DNA of 54,122 nt. Source: Nitrospinota bacterium (GTDB lineage Bacteria; Nitrospinota_A; UBA7883). The notes under the pieces are model-generated. The model made no database searches. It saw only the letters and a list, made by a program, of their open reading frames with translations, and was not told the origin of the DNA. Positions 35,180-43,555 of the stretch are shown piece after piece (within the stretch, counting starts at the first letter, position 1; every line of letters begins with the position of its first letter). The position numbers were made by a program, and so were the translations under genes. The stretch lies in NCBI GenBank assembly GCA_029881335.1, contig JAOUMU010000006.1, positions 1-54,122 on the forward strand, in the 5' to 3' direction.

Positions 35180-36517
35180 ATGAGAAGGACAATAGCAGCT
35201 ACAATAATATGCGCACTTTTTTCATTTACTCATGACGCCCTGGCGTCCGGCTTCCGCTTGATGGAAGTCGACAATGTGGGGCAAGGGATGGCCCATGCCC
35301 GAGTGGCCGGCGTGGACGACGCGGCGGCGGTTTACTACAATCCGGCGGCGATGTCTGAAATCGAGAAATATAGCGCGAAAGCGGGTTTCCAGTATTCGGA
35401 TCCAAAGACGAAGCTGGATCACGCCAGCGGCCCGGAGGAGACCGTCAACGAGACTCTCCCGGTTCCACATCTTTATTCGGTGAGCAAACTCGAAGACATG
35501 GGGATCTCTGTCGGTATGGGTATTTTCTCCAATTTCGGACAGGCTGTCAGCTGGGAGATCGACTCCCCCGTCAGGCATGTGGCCACGGACACCAAGCTGA
35601 AAACATACACGGTGAACGCCTCCGCCGCCATGAGCCTGGAGTTGCTTTCCATCGGAGTGGGGGTGAACTACATGACGGTTCACGCCGAATATGACAACGT
35701 GCACTCGTACACCGGCCTTGGCGGCGACGGTTATTCGCTGGTGGATGTCAGTGGCTCCACCGTGGGATTTAACGTCGGCCTGTTGATGAAACTCACCGAC
35801 GCCATCAAGATCGGCGCCACATACCGCTCCGCCATGACGGGCGACCTTAGCGGCAAGGTGGACATGGAAAACATTCCTGGATATGACGCCACGGCACACC
35901 GGGCGCGAATGCTGGCGGGGCAGGCGAGCAGCGGAACCACTCCCCCCTCCGGCGGCGACAGTGGCCCTGGCTCCACCAGGGACGACTATAAATCAGACGC
36001 CGATACCTCTTTTAAATTTCCGGCCATCGCTTCGGCGGGGATCAATCTGAACGTGACAGACGCTTTGTCTGTGGAGTTCGACGTGGACTACACTCAGTGG
36101 TCCGCTTTTGAGGAGATCACATTTAACTTCGCCAGCCCTCTTTCCCACGATGGTCACGAGGTTCTGCCGAGTTCCGTTACGTATAAGCAGAACTGGAAGG
36201 ACACCACCACCTTGAAGGTTGGCGCGGCGTTCAAGATCGACCCTCAGATGACCTTCAGGTGCGGATTCATTGTGGACCCATCACCTGTTCCGGACAGCAC
36301 CTTCTCTCCCAGGACTCCGGACGCGGACAGGAACGTGGTGACGGTGGGCTTTGGGTACAAGGCTTCCGACAACTACACTGTTGACGCTTCGTTTGCGTAC
36401 ATCATGATGGGCGACAGGGCCGTGTCCAATGATGTGGGCTCGCCGAATGACAACGTGAGCGGGACATATAGCACCACCGCCAACATCTTCGGAGTGTCCG
36501 TGGGATACACCTTCTAG
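35180..36517 (+). CDS. OmpP1/FadL/TodX family outer-membrane transporter
   Basis: A 445-residue outer-membrane protein. A signal peptide (ICALFSFTHDALA) precedes the plug start SGFRLMEVDNVGQGMAHA, and the hallmark DDAAAVYYNPAAMSEIE follows at about residues 45-62, which is diagnostic for FadL. The barrel ends in VSVGYTF with the terminal Phe. FadL proteins carry long-chain fatty acids or aromatic hydrocarbons across the outer membrane. A Gly/Ser/Pro-rich loop (TTPPSGGDSGPGSTRDD) near residue 255 is an unusual flexible insert. It is monocistronic, with its own terminator. Confidence 0.93.
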   Translation: MRRTIAATIICALFSFTHDALASGFRLMEVDNVGQGMAHARVAGVDDAAAVYYNPAAMSEIEKYSAKAGFQYSDPKTKLDHASGPEETVNETLPVPHLYSVSKLEDMGISVGMGIFSNFGQAVSWEIDSPVRHVATDTKLKTYTVNASAAMSLELLSIGVGVNYMTVHAEYDNVHSYTGLGGDGYSLVDVSGSTVGFNVGLLMKLTDAIKIGATYRSAMTGDLSGKVDMENIPGYDATAHRARMLAGQASSGTTPPSGGDSGPGSTRDDYKSDADTSFKFPAIASAGINLNVTDALSVEFDVDYTQWSAFEEITFNFASPLSHDGHEVLPSSVTYKQNWKDTTTLKVGAAFKIDPQMTFRCGFIVDPSPVPDSTFSPRTPDADRNVVTVGFGYKASDNYTVDASFAYIMMGDRAVSNDVGSPNDNVSGTYSTTANIFGVSVGYTF

Positions 36518-36562
36518 CGGACCGGTTAGAATATATTCCGTTGCTTTTCGAAGTGGCGGTGG

Positions 36563-36603
36563 GAGCGGGAAAAGCCATAGAGGAGTTTTCCCGCTCTTTT
36601 TTT
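36563..36603 (+). terminator. Rho-independent terminator of the FadL-type gene
   Basis: An 11-bp perfect stem (GAGCGGGAAAA / TTTTCCCGCTC), a 12-base loop and seven T residues. It is directional (T-run only on the plus strand) and ends five bases before the convergent hydrolase stop. Confidence 0.92.
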
Positions 36604-36607
36604 GTCC

Positions 36608-37420
36608 CTACAGCGTTGAGAGCCAGGCGGATATCCGCCTATGGTAATCGTCGGCTTTTTTGGTCACATCGTTGTGTCCCGCCTCCGCGACTGGGAAAAA
36701 CTCCTTCGGCGCCATCGCTTTTTCATACAGTTCCACGCCATGGTCGAAGGGTATCACCTTGTCACGTTCTCCATGAATGATCAGCTTCGGAATGGGTAGG
36801 GAGGATATGATCGCCAGATTATTCAGCTTGTCGCGGACTAAAAAGGATGGCAACCGCGGCATGTGATGGGCCGCGATCTTTTTGAGCGATATAAAGCCTG
36901 ATTCGACAATGATTCCCGCCAGCCCGGGTCTTTGTTGTGTTGCTCCCAAAGCGGCGGCGGCCCCCATGGACCTGCCCCATAGGGCCACCCGCCCAGATGG
37001 CGCGTTTCGCCTCGCCATCATCCAGTCCACGGCTGCCACTGCGTCCTCCACGATTCCATCCACACTGGGAGCGCCTTGGCTGTGCCCGTAACCACGATAG
37101 TCCACCAGCAGGAAGTTAATCCCAGATGGCTCGAACATCTGGACAAGCCCCAGCAAGTAGGAGATATTTTCCGCATTGCCATGGAAATATACGATGTTAA
37201 GGGCATCCGGGCGGCCCTGGAAGAACCAGCAGTGGATTTTGAATTCGCCGGAAAGAATGAAAACCTCTTCTGCTTTCAAACCCGCCATGGCCGGGGTGGC
37301 CACATATTCGCGCCTGGGATAGAAGAGCGCCGGACGCTCCATTGACTCTGATATATAAGCGCATCCGGCGGCGCCCTGGGCGGATAAAACCGAGAGCGCC
37401 AGCGCGAAAATCTTTTTCAT
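36608..37420 (-). CDS. Alpha/beta hydrolase, probable lipoprotein (ABHD13/BEM46-like)
   Basis: A 270-residue serine hydrolase. The N-terminus ends in a lipobox-like AAGC, so it may be a lipoprotein. The oxyanion strand NIVYFHGNAENI, the nucleophile elbow WGRSMGAAAALG (Ser in GxSxG), the acid in HGERDKVIPF and the His in EAGHNDV form a full catalytic set. The GRSMG/YRGYGHSQG pattern is like BEM46/ABHD13-type peptidase-like hydrolases; substrate unknown. It is divergent from the quinone-oxidoreductase-like gene by 69 bp. Confidence 0.88.
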   Translation of the reverse strand: MKKIFALALSVLSAQGAAGCAYISESMERPALFYPRREYVATPAMAGLKAEEVFILSGEFKIHCWFFQGRPDALNIVYFHGNAENISYLLGLVQMFEPSGINFLLVDYRGYGHSQGAPSVDGIVEDAVAAVDWMMARRNAPSGRVALWGRSMGAAAALGATQQRPGLAGIIVESGFISLKKIAAHHMPRLPSFLVRDKLNNLAIISSLPIPKLIIHGERDKVIPFDHGVELYEKAMAPKEFFPVAEAGHNDVTKKADDYHRRISAWLSTL

Positions 37421-37489
37421 GGTCTATAATTCCCCATAAACCTGACAACGCCTGATTATATCCCAGGCGAAACCGGAAAAGGAGGAAGC

Positions 37490-38458
37490 ATGAGAGCTAT
37501 GGTGGCGGATGGACCGGGGGGGCCGGAGGTGTTGCGGCTGGCAGAGGTTGAAAAGCCGGGCCACGGCCGGGAGGAGCTTCTGGTGCAGGTGGCGGCCTGT
37601 GGACTGAATCCGGTGGACTATAAGATCCGGCAGGGGTACTTCTCACAGGGGCGCGTATACCCGGCCATATACGGTTTCGACGTGTGCGGCCAGGTGGAAG
37701 CGGCCGGCATGGGAACCGCGTTCGCCCCGGGCGATGAAGTGTACTACTACGCGGACCTGACAAAACAGGGGGCCTATGCCGAATATCATGTGGTGGATTC
37801 GGCCATCGTGGACTACAAGCCGGAGAACCTGACCCCAGTGGAGGCTGCCTCGCTTCCCCTGGCGGGAGTGACGGCGATTCAGGCGCTGTTTGGCAAGGCC
37901 CGGCTCCAGCCGATGGAGAGGATTCTGATTGTGGGCGCCGCCGGAGGGGTAGGGTCGCTGGCCACGCAGATAGCCGCATGGAAAGGGGCGCAAGTGATTG
38001 GCGTCTGCTCCAGGCCGAACATGGATTACGTGAGACGACTGGGGGCGGAGTATGCGGTGGACTACACCAGCGCGAACCTGGCCGAAGAAGTGAGCCGGAT
38101 CACCAGAGGGGAAGGGGTCCATGTGGCTCTGGACCTGGTTGGAGGGGAATCGTTCGCCGACTGTGTGGAGTGCCTGGGGCATGAGGGACGGCTCGTTTTT
38201 TTGAATGCTTTCTCAAACTGGGAAAAGCGTCTGATGGAGACGATGAACAGGGCCAGGCCAAAGAATCTGGCCATATTTTGCGAACTGGCCAAGAACAGGG
38301 GAGAGGATATGCGTATGCTCAGCTTTCTTGCGCGAAAGGGATTCGTGAAGCCCCAGGTAAAGCAGGTGATCGAACTTATTCAGACGCCCGAGGCGCACCG
38401 TCGTCTGGAGACGATGCGCGGTCGGGGGAAGATCGTGATAGACCTGTCGAAGGATTGA
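37490..38458 (+). CDS. Zinc-independent MDR-family NAD(P)H:quinone oxidoreductase-like enzyme
   Basis: A 322-residue medium-chain dehydrogenase/reductase. The N-terminal GroES-like domain lacks the catalytic zinc ligands, and the Rossmann motif is AAGGVGS (about residue 146), with NPVDYKIRQGYF and SLPLAGVTAIQAL as in quinone oxidoreductase/zeta-crystallin proteins. It likely uses NADPH to reduce quinones or activated alkenes. AGGAGG precedes the ATG closely. It is probably monocistronic. Confidence 0.9.
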   Translation: MRAMVADGPGGPEVLRLAEVEKPGHGREELLVQVAACGLNPVDYKIRQGYFSQGRVYPAIYGFDVCGQVEAAGMGTAFAPGDEVYYYADLTKQGAYAEYHVVDSAIVDYKPENLTPVEAASLPLAGVTAIQALFGKARLQPMERILIVGAAGGVGSLATQIAAWKGAQVIGVCSRPNMDYVRRLGAEYAVDYTSANLAEEVSRITRGEGVHVALDLVGGESFADCVECLGHEGRLVFLNAFSNWEKRLMETMNRARPKNLAIFCELAKNRGEDMRMLSFLARKGFVKPQVKQVIELIQTPEAHRRLETMRGRGKIVIDLSKD

Positions 38459-38530
38459 AACAGGCGGGAATCCCCATGATTGAAACCGGAGGCGCCCCGG
38501 ACCGGGAATCCTGACTGAGGATGATGCGTA

Positions 38531-38600
38531 TTGCCGCCTGGCTTCAGCCCTCCGGAAGGCTGGAATCAATGTGGGCTACTTGCCGCCTGGCTTCAGCCCT
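38531..38600. repeat. 21-bp direct repeat, 49-bp period
   Basis: Bases 38531-38551 and 38580-38600 are identical (TTGCCGCCTGG... ...CAGCCCT). The first copy also starts a small hairpin with the following bases (CAGCC...GGCTG). Only two copies exist, with a 28-bp spacer. It may be a fragment of a dispersed genomic repeat family. Confidence 0.85.
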
Positions 38601-38714
38601 GGATATTGCCAGAAAAGTCCGATTTTTCGCCGGCCGCGACAAATATGCCGGACCATGCTTTTTACGGGATCTATAGCGGCTTTATTATCAGCGTTTCCCC
38701 TGCATGTAGAATTG

Positions 38715-38741
38715 GTCTAAATTATGCACCTTAATCTAGAC
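38715..38741. promoter_or_regulatory. Imperfect inverted repeat upstream of the 51-residue peptide gene
   Basis: GTCTAAATTA (38715-38724), a 7-base spacer and TAATCTAGAC (38732-38741); nine of ten positions pair. Size and spacing suit a dimeric regulator site, or a hairpin in the leader. It lies 83 bp before the ATG. Confidence 0.4.
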
Positions 38742-38823
38742 AAATGGCCACTAATTGAGTAGGGGCCATAAAAGACAAGAGAATATGTTGAAACCGTTTG
38801 AGCATACCAATTAGGAGGCTGCA

Positions 38824-38979
38824 ATGGAATATATAGTGATGTTAGGATTCGTAGGCTGGCTTGCCGCCCTTATTTCGATGGTACCCAAGGCTCCATCTTA
38901 TGACGAGAAGGGGGTGACACTGGATCTGAGCTTTGCCGATGAAGAGGAGAACGTTATAGAGTTCCGCAAAGCTGCTTGA
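38824..38979 (+). CDS. 51-residue single-helix membrane peptide
   Basis: A short gene starting MEYIVMLGFVGWLAALISMV, one membrane helix (about residues 4-20), followed by a cytoplasmic acidic tail (VTLDLSFADEEENVIEFRKAA). The start has a perfect TAGGAGG seven bases upstream and a strong terminator lies 19 bp after the stop, so it is an independent transcription unit and not a chance frame. I recognise no family. Small membrane peptides of this form often modulate a larger membrane protein; the target is unknown. Confidence 0.72.
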   Translation: MEYIVMLGFVGWLAALISMVPKAPSYDEKGVTLDLSFADEEENVIEFRKAA

Positions 38980-38998
38980 ACTCATATCGATCAAATAA

Positions 38999-39026
38999 GG
39001 GACTCCGGCGACGGGGTCCCTTTTTT
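38999..39026 (+). terminator. Rho-independent terminator of the small-peptide gene
   Basis: An 8-bp stem (GGGACTCC / GGGGTCCC, one G-T pair), a 6-base loop and six T residues, ending 18 bp before the convergent methyltransferase stop. Confidence 0.88.
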
Positions 39027-39044
39027 GTGGGTGGAAAAAGGGGA

Positions 39045-39638
39045 CTATCCGGAGATGGCGGAGAGGACGTAATGGTCCTCATACAGATCCAGCCCTCGAA
39101 TATTGGTAAAACCGTCCCTTTGCAGAATAATCATCGCCTGTTCCTCCGAAATTCGATGGCCCTGTGGAGGGCCGCCCTGGGTGGGCACGGCGCGCCAATC
39201 CGCCATATACAGCCTTCCGCCAGGTTTTAGCGCACGGCGGATATGCTGGTGGAACTTTTTCATGTCGGCGACTTCGTGGAACAGGTTCACATGAAACACC
39301 ACATCGGCCACACCATCGTCCATCGGCAGGCTTTCCGCCTTTCCCTCCCGCAGCTCCAGATTACCTAATGTGGTGAAGGCCTCCTTGGAGCGGCATATCT
39401 GTAGCATTCTGGGGGAGTGATCAATGCCAATAAGTTTGCCGCATCGCGGCGCCGCTTCCATAGCGAAGAATCCTGTTCCCACTCCAATATCAATCACGGT
39501 ATCACCCGGCGCCAGGGCCATGGCATCAACCAGTTTGGCCGGGTCCATCCGTGCCCTGCGCTCGTCCGACTCCAGTTTGCGCCAGTTATCCGGATCGAAT
39601 GAATGGCCGTGATTATGGTCTTCCGAGTTTTCGCTCAT
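39045..39638 (-). CDS. Class I SAM-dependent methyltransferase
   Basis: A 197-residue methyltransferase. Motif I is VIDIGVGTGFFAM (about residues 48-60), followed by LIGIDHSPRML and the post-motif RALKPGGRLYMADWR; LREGKAESLPMDDGVADVVF is typical of Methyltransf_11. The N-terminus is rich in His and Asp (SEDHNHGHSFDPDNW), similar to a subgroup found beside metal-related genes, though none is present here. Substrate unknown. It is convergent with the small-peptide gene. Confidence 0.87.
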   Translation of the reverse strand: MSENSEDHNHGHSFDPDNWRKLESDERRARMDPAKLVDAMALAPGDTVIDIGVGTGFFAMEAAPRCGKLIGIDHSPRMLQICRSKEAFTTLGNLELREGKAESLPMDDGVADVVFHVNLFHEVADMKKFHQHIRRALKPGGRLYMADWRAVPTQGGPPQGHRISEEQAMIILQRDGFTNIRGLDLYEDHYVLSAISG

Positions 39639-39716
39639 GGTTGCGGCTCCATCATTTTTGATAATGATACCATGGCCAGAGCCCGCAGGATGGTGGAGGT
39701 GTGGCCGTAGGAGAAT

Positions 39717-40901
39717 TCAGCGGGAAGGGGGCGTGGCGGTCTTCCTGCTGTATATCCGCTCCACCTCCCGGAGGAGGTGCGGAAAGATGGCGTCGGCGAC
39801 AATCTTCTGTCCAGTGTCGTTGAAGTGCACATAGTCAATAAAGCTATTCATCCCCTCCGGGCTGTTCAAGCTGGATGAAAGGTCAATGAAACGGGGATTA
39901 TGCTTGAGCTTCTCTTTTATACGCTTGGAAACATCCAGGTAAAATCCAAAATACCTGCTTCGTGGGCGTCGGCTGTTCTTTATCCTCGCATAGTCGTTCC
40001 AGGGTTGGAAAAAAACCAGGATGGGAGATTCCTCCGATCCCCGGCCCAACAGATACTCGATATTCCCCGTGTAGACATTTTCGATTCCCTCGCCCATAGT
40101 GGCGGCTATTGCCTTGTCGGACATGGTTTTCCCGATGTTTTCACTAATTTTGGTGTAGGCGGCCCGTTTGTGAAAATAGGACGCAAGCGCGCTATACCTT
40201 CTTAAAAACTCGGCGGCGGAAGTATTGTATATCTGGTGATAGCGCAAGCCTGTCTGGTACGGGTCTCCAGGCATGGTTCCATAAATAGGAGGCAGGTACA
40301 TATCGTTGAACCCATCCAGAACGATGGTGAGATCCGGATTGCGGGGGACCACTGCCATGTCATAGGCAATTCGCTCCTGGGTGGTGACAAAGGAGCCCAT
40401 GGCCGCGTTGAAGATGTAAATGTCATGATAGTCGAGGGCTTCACGCAGCTTGCTCTCCAGAATGGCGTGCCATGTTTTTCCCTTGTCCGAGGAGCCTGTC
40501 CCCTGGGCGGCGGAGCCCCCGATCACGAATATGCGGATCGAGTCCGGTTTTGACAGCGAGATTTCATCCACCCGATGGCTTCCGTACCGGGATAGTGAAT
40601 GCTCGAAAAGAAAATTGGATCTATCGAAAACCGAGGCGGGTTTTTGTGGTGTGTAAATATATGTGCCGGTAGAGTCCGAGTATCCATGGCTTTTCGGACC
40701 GCCAGCTACCGACAAAATATCTTTGCGCGATTTGACAATGAAAGAATCCCCTGACACGAAAAATGGATGGAAAGGACGCAGCTGCGATTGTGGCTCGCTC
40801 AGGAGGAATCTGGCGGTCGTTTCCGCCACGACCAGCGCCAGTAGGATGGAAACAGCGGTCAGGAGGGCTTTCTCCACGAAATCCCTGATTTTTTCTCTCA
40901 C
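39717..40901 (-). CDS. Membrane-anchored SGNH/GDSL-like hydrolase
   Basis: A 394-residue protein with one N-terminal helix (LLTAVSILLALVVAETTARFLL) and a periplasmic SGNH fold. Block I is FVIGGSAAQGTG (Ser nucleophile), block III is VLDGFNDMY (Asn), and block V is DYVHFNDTGQ (Asp and His). The family deacylates polysaccharides, lipids or peptidoglycan; this long anchored subgroup is often linked to cell-surface polysaccharide modification. It is 29 bp downstream of the helicase gene on the same strand and may be co-transcribed. Confidence 0.85.
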   Translation of the reverse strand: MREKIRDFVEKALLTAVSILLALVVAETTARFLLSEPQSQLRPFHPFFVSGDSFIVKSRKDILSVAGGPKSHGYSDSTGTYIYTPQKPASVFDRSNFLFEHSLSRYGSHRVDEISLSKPDSIRIFVIGGSAAQGTGSSDKGKTWHAILESKLREALDYHDIYIFNAAMGSFVTTQERIAYDMAVVPRNPDLTIVLDGFNDMYLPPIYGTMPGDPYQTGLRYHQIYNTSAAEFLRRYSALASYFHKRAAYTKISENIGKTMSDKAIAATMGEGIENVYTGNIEYLLGRGSEESPILVFFQPWNDYARIKNSRRPRSRYFGFYLDVSKRIKEKLKHNPRFIDLSSSLNSPEGMNSFIDYVHFNDTGQKIVADAIFPHLLREVERIYSRKTATPPSR

Positions 40902-40930
40902 TTGGAGACCACTGGTGGCGCCTTTTGACG

Positions 40931-42397
40931 CTAGCTTTCAGTTCGCCTCCGGCCAGATCGCCGGCGCTTTGTTTTCCTGGCCTGGGTGATTTCATCTATG
41001 GGATGGCCGGTGATCACCGCTCCTGGCGCTTCATCCTTGGGAACAGGGGGTGGAGTGTGGAGCGTCTGTTGGTAATATTCCTCCAGCAACATGGCCAATA
41101 CCACCGCTTCGTCCGCGTCCTGGCCCAGGTCCCGGGCCAATGGCAGGAACCGGTTCAGCCGTTTGGTCTGGAGCTGATCTTTGGAACGCAGCTTCGCCTC
41201 CAGCAGGGCGGTGACCCTCTCCGCCACCAGTGTCTCCACCTGGGTTTCGGTGGGGAGGGGGCGCTCCAGCATATCAATGCCATATCTCCTTGCGATACGT
41301 TCCATATCCTTTTTTTCCATATCGTTGACCAGGCTTATGGCTTCCCCGGCGGCTCCGGCGCGGCCGGTTCGCCCCGCGCGGTGGATATAGCTTTCCGGGT
41401 CATCCGGCGGCTCGTACAGGATCACATGACTCAGCTCCGGGATGTCGATACCCCTTGCGGCCACATCCGTGGCCACCAGGAACCGCAGCTGGCCCTTTCG
41501 GACCTTGTTCAATGTTTTTTCGCGGAGAGCCTGGGTCAGGTCTGCGCTGATTTCATCGGCGTCGTAGCCGAACCTTTTGAGTATAACAGTGACATAGTGG
41601 ACCTGGGCCTTGGTGTTGCAGAAGATAATGGCCGCAGTGGGGTTTTCCACTTCTATGATCCTGGTGAGCGCTATATCCTTTTCCATTCCAGGCGTGACGT
41701 AAAAGACATGCTCGATGTTCACCGCATGAACGTTTTGATTTGAAAGGCTCAAAAAACCGGGATCTTTCAGGAACTGGTTAGCCAGCCGAAGTACTTCTGT
41801 GGGGAAAGTGGCGGAGAACATCAGGGTTTGAATATGCCGTTTCGGCAGGAATCCCTGAAGCCTTTTCATGTCTGGATAAAAGCCCATGGAGAGCATCCTG
41901 TCCGCCTCGTCGAATACGAGTATCTTGATCTTTTCCAGGGACAGGTTCCGGGAAAGGATATGGTCCAGGATGCGGCCCGGTGTGCCGATGACGATGTGGG
42001 CGCCCTGCCGAAAGGCCTCGATCTGCTTGCCGTACCCGACACCGCCATAGACGGCGATAGTGCGAATGCCGGAGCCTTTGCACAATGTTTCGGCGTTATC
42101 GGCCACCTGGAGCGCCAGCTCCCTGGTGGGGGCCAGGATCAACGCCTGGCAGGCCGACTGTTCCGGATCAAGCCTGTCCACCATAGGCAGCACGAAGGCG
42201 CCAGTCTTTCCGCTGCCCGTGCGGGACTGGATCATCATGTCTCTTTTTGCGCGGACGTATGGTATGGCGCGGGCCTGAACCGGCATCAGGGTTTTCCACC
42301 CGGCGCTTTTTACAGCTTCTTGCAGTTTGGCCGGAAGGGTCGAAAGCTCCGCTTCAGGCAGAGAATCCTCAGGCTCAACAATATCTAGTTTGTCCAT
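40931..42397 (-). CDS. DEAD-box ATP-dependent RNA helicase
   Basis: About 488 residues. Motifs in order: Q motif (MPVQARAIP), I (SRTGSGKTG), Ia (APTRELA), Ib (TPGR), II (DEAD), III (SAT), IV (AAIIFCNT), V (VATDVAARGID), VI (HRAGRTGRAG). After the two RecA domains comes a C-terminal extension of about 110 residues ending in a basic tail (KTKRRRSGRRRT), which probably adds RNA affinity. Roles in ribosome assembly or RNA turnover are typical. ATG 42397 is chosen over 42436 since it places the Q-motif region at the usual distance; both ribosome sites are weak. Confidence 0.95.
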   Translation of the reverse strand: MDKLDIVEPEDSLPEAELSTLPAKLQEAVKSAGWKTLMPVQARAIPYVRAKRDMMIQSRTGSGKTGAFVLPMVDRLDPEQSACQALILAPTRELALQVADNAETLCKGSGIRTIAVYGGVGYGKQIEAFRQGAHIVIGTPGRILDHILSRNLSLEKIKILVFDEADRMLSMGFYPDMKRLQGFLPKRHIQTLMFSATFPTEVLRLANQFLKDPGFLSLSNQNVHAVNIEHVFYVTPGMEKDIALTRIIEVENPTAAIIFCNTKAQVHYVTVILKRFGYDADEISADLTQALREKTLNKVRKGQLRFLVATDVAARGIDIPELSHVILYEPPDDPESYIHRAGRTGRAGAAGEAISLVNDMEKKDMERIARRYGIDMLERPLPTETQVETLVAERVTALLEAKLRSKDQLQTKRLNRFLPLARDLGQDADEAVVLAMLLEEYYQQTLHTPPPVPKDEAPGAVITGHPIDEITQARKTKRRRSGRRRTES

Positions 42398-42521
42398 GTT
42401 TTTCCAATGTCCATTGGGCCCGTTTTGGCGGGCCATATAAAATTTGCTCGTAAACGCGGGCTATCGGGTTAGAATAGGCGCGCAAACGCAAAATAAACCA
42501 TTGTATTAGGCTGGGAGGAAA

Positions 42522-43109
42522 ATGCAAAACATAAAAATCAGACCGATCCACCCACGCAGCGGATATTGGAAGCTGGTGTTGGCGATGATGGTGTTGTTTC
42601 TAACGGCGCCGGTCACCCCAGGATATGGGTTGGAGGCCACGGATGTGGACAAGCTGGATGTGGACGGCTTCCGTCTGGGGATGACGGTGGAGGAAGCAAA
42701 GGAGAAATGGCCAGATCTGAAGATCAGGGAAGTGGTGCGTGAAAAGGAGCATGTGGGGTTCCAGGCGCATAGGAGCGAGGTCCATGTGTCGTTCACCTCA
42801 AAAGAGCTTGGCTCAAAGATATTCCAGGTGCAGCTGGTGAGGATATTCCATGAAAAGCCGAACACGTTTCCGATCTACCAGAAATTCGTGAAGAAATATG
42901 GCCGCCCCGATTATGGAGGCAGGCAGATGATGAACATCAACGCCTGTTGGGGCAAATGTTATGGTGACAACAAGCGGCTGGAGTTTTCCATGAGTATAGT
43001 GGGTTTTGGCAACAAGCCGTTTCCCATGACGTTGACTTTGTCCGACAGGAAGCTTGAAAAGGAAAATTATAATTTGTTTAAGGAAAGGGTGAAGGCCAAG
43101 AAGGAATAG
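42522..43109 (+). CDS. Secreted protein of unknown function
   Basis: A 195-residue exported protein with a signal sequence (WKLVLAMMVLFLTAPVTPGYG). The segment VDGFRLGMTVEEAKEKWPDLK recalls the short motif seen in SmpA/BamE-like and related periplasmic domains where a LGMT turn precedes a helix, but the match is too short for a name. Two Cys residues (ACWGKCYG) could form a disulfide or bind metal. GGAGGAAA precedes the ATG. It lies upstream of the respiratory locus but a 259-bp gap with an operator separates them. Confidence 0.75.
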   Translation: MQNIKIRPIHPRSGYWKLVLAMMVLFLTAPVTPGYGLEATDVDKLDVDGFRLGMTVEEAKEKWPDLKIREVVREKEHVGFQAHRSEVHVSFTSKELGSKIFQVQLVRIFHEKPNTFPIYQKFVKKYGRPDYGGRQMMNINACWGKCYGDNKRLEFSMSIVGFGNKPFPMTLTLSDRKLEKENYNLFKERVKAKKE

Positions 43110-43226
43110 GTGGGATGGCGAGTTGGTAAGGGCTGTAATCTCAAACGATTATGGTGATGCTGGTGTTTTGAACACCCGATTATTCGTCGCGATGTGACCT
43201 GTGAGGAGGGAACCGGTCTGGTATTG

Positions 43227-43242
43227 TATGACTTTTGTCATA
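43227..43242. promoter_or_regulatory. 16-bp palindrome upstream of the heme-copper enzyme operon
   Basis: TATGACTTTTGTCATA, arms TATGAC/GTCATA. The TATGA-N6-TCATA layout resembles Crp/Fnr-family sites (TGTGA-N6-TCACA, TTGAT-N4-ATCAA). A TATGTA box at about 43260-43265 lies 25 bp downstream of its centre, the spacing of a class II activated promoter (site near -41). A near copy occurs at 45830-45845. Confidence 0.6.
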
Positions 43243-43368
43243 TGCTTGGCGCCGTCTCTTATGTAAATTTCAGCACTCATGTAACAAACGACAGGGGTAT
43301 TTTTCATTTAGAGGTCCATGTCGTGTCATACGTGTCTGTTTCATAAACTTTTTATTGGGGGGTTAATC

Positions 43369-43527
43369 ATGTCAGAGGAAAAGGAACCTCGATCCTACTG
43401 GGAAGTGTTTTACGATGACGTTTTCCTTCTTTTCTTTCTGGGAACAGCCATCACATACATTTTCTATACTGTATGGGGGCTGATGGAACTGGGCACCGCA
43501 AGCCCGTCACCTTTGCTTAAACCGTAA
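43369..43527 (+). CDS. 52-residue membrane subunit of the heme-copper enzyme operon
   Basis: A short protein with one helix (VFLLFFLGTAITYIFYTVWGLM, about residues 16-37). ATG 43369 follows a GGGGGG ribosome site; a longer in-frame start at 43318 has none. It is the first gene of the operon, 28 bp before the CuA subunit. Small one-helix subunits stabilise many oxidases; no named family was recognised. Confidence 0.75.
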   Translation: MSEEKEPRSYWEVFYDDVFLLFFLGTAITYIFYTVWGLMELGTASPSPLLKP

Positions 43528-43555
43528 AAACAAAAATTTTATTTAGGGGGGAATT

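Larger units (their letters stand above)
38459..38823. other. 365-bp intergenic region with a direct repeat and an inverted repeat
   Basis: No gene is supported. It contains a 21-bp perfect direct repeat (38531-38551 and 38580-38600) near the left end and a 10-bp imperfect inverted repeat (38715-38741) upstream of the small membrane-peptide gene. The right half is more AT-rich than its surroundings. No clear terminator for the upstream gene was found. Confidence 0.6.

Noticed and set aside
38531-38600. CRISPR array
   Set aside because: Only two copies of a 21-bp repeat and no cas genes in the window.
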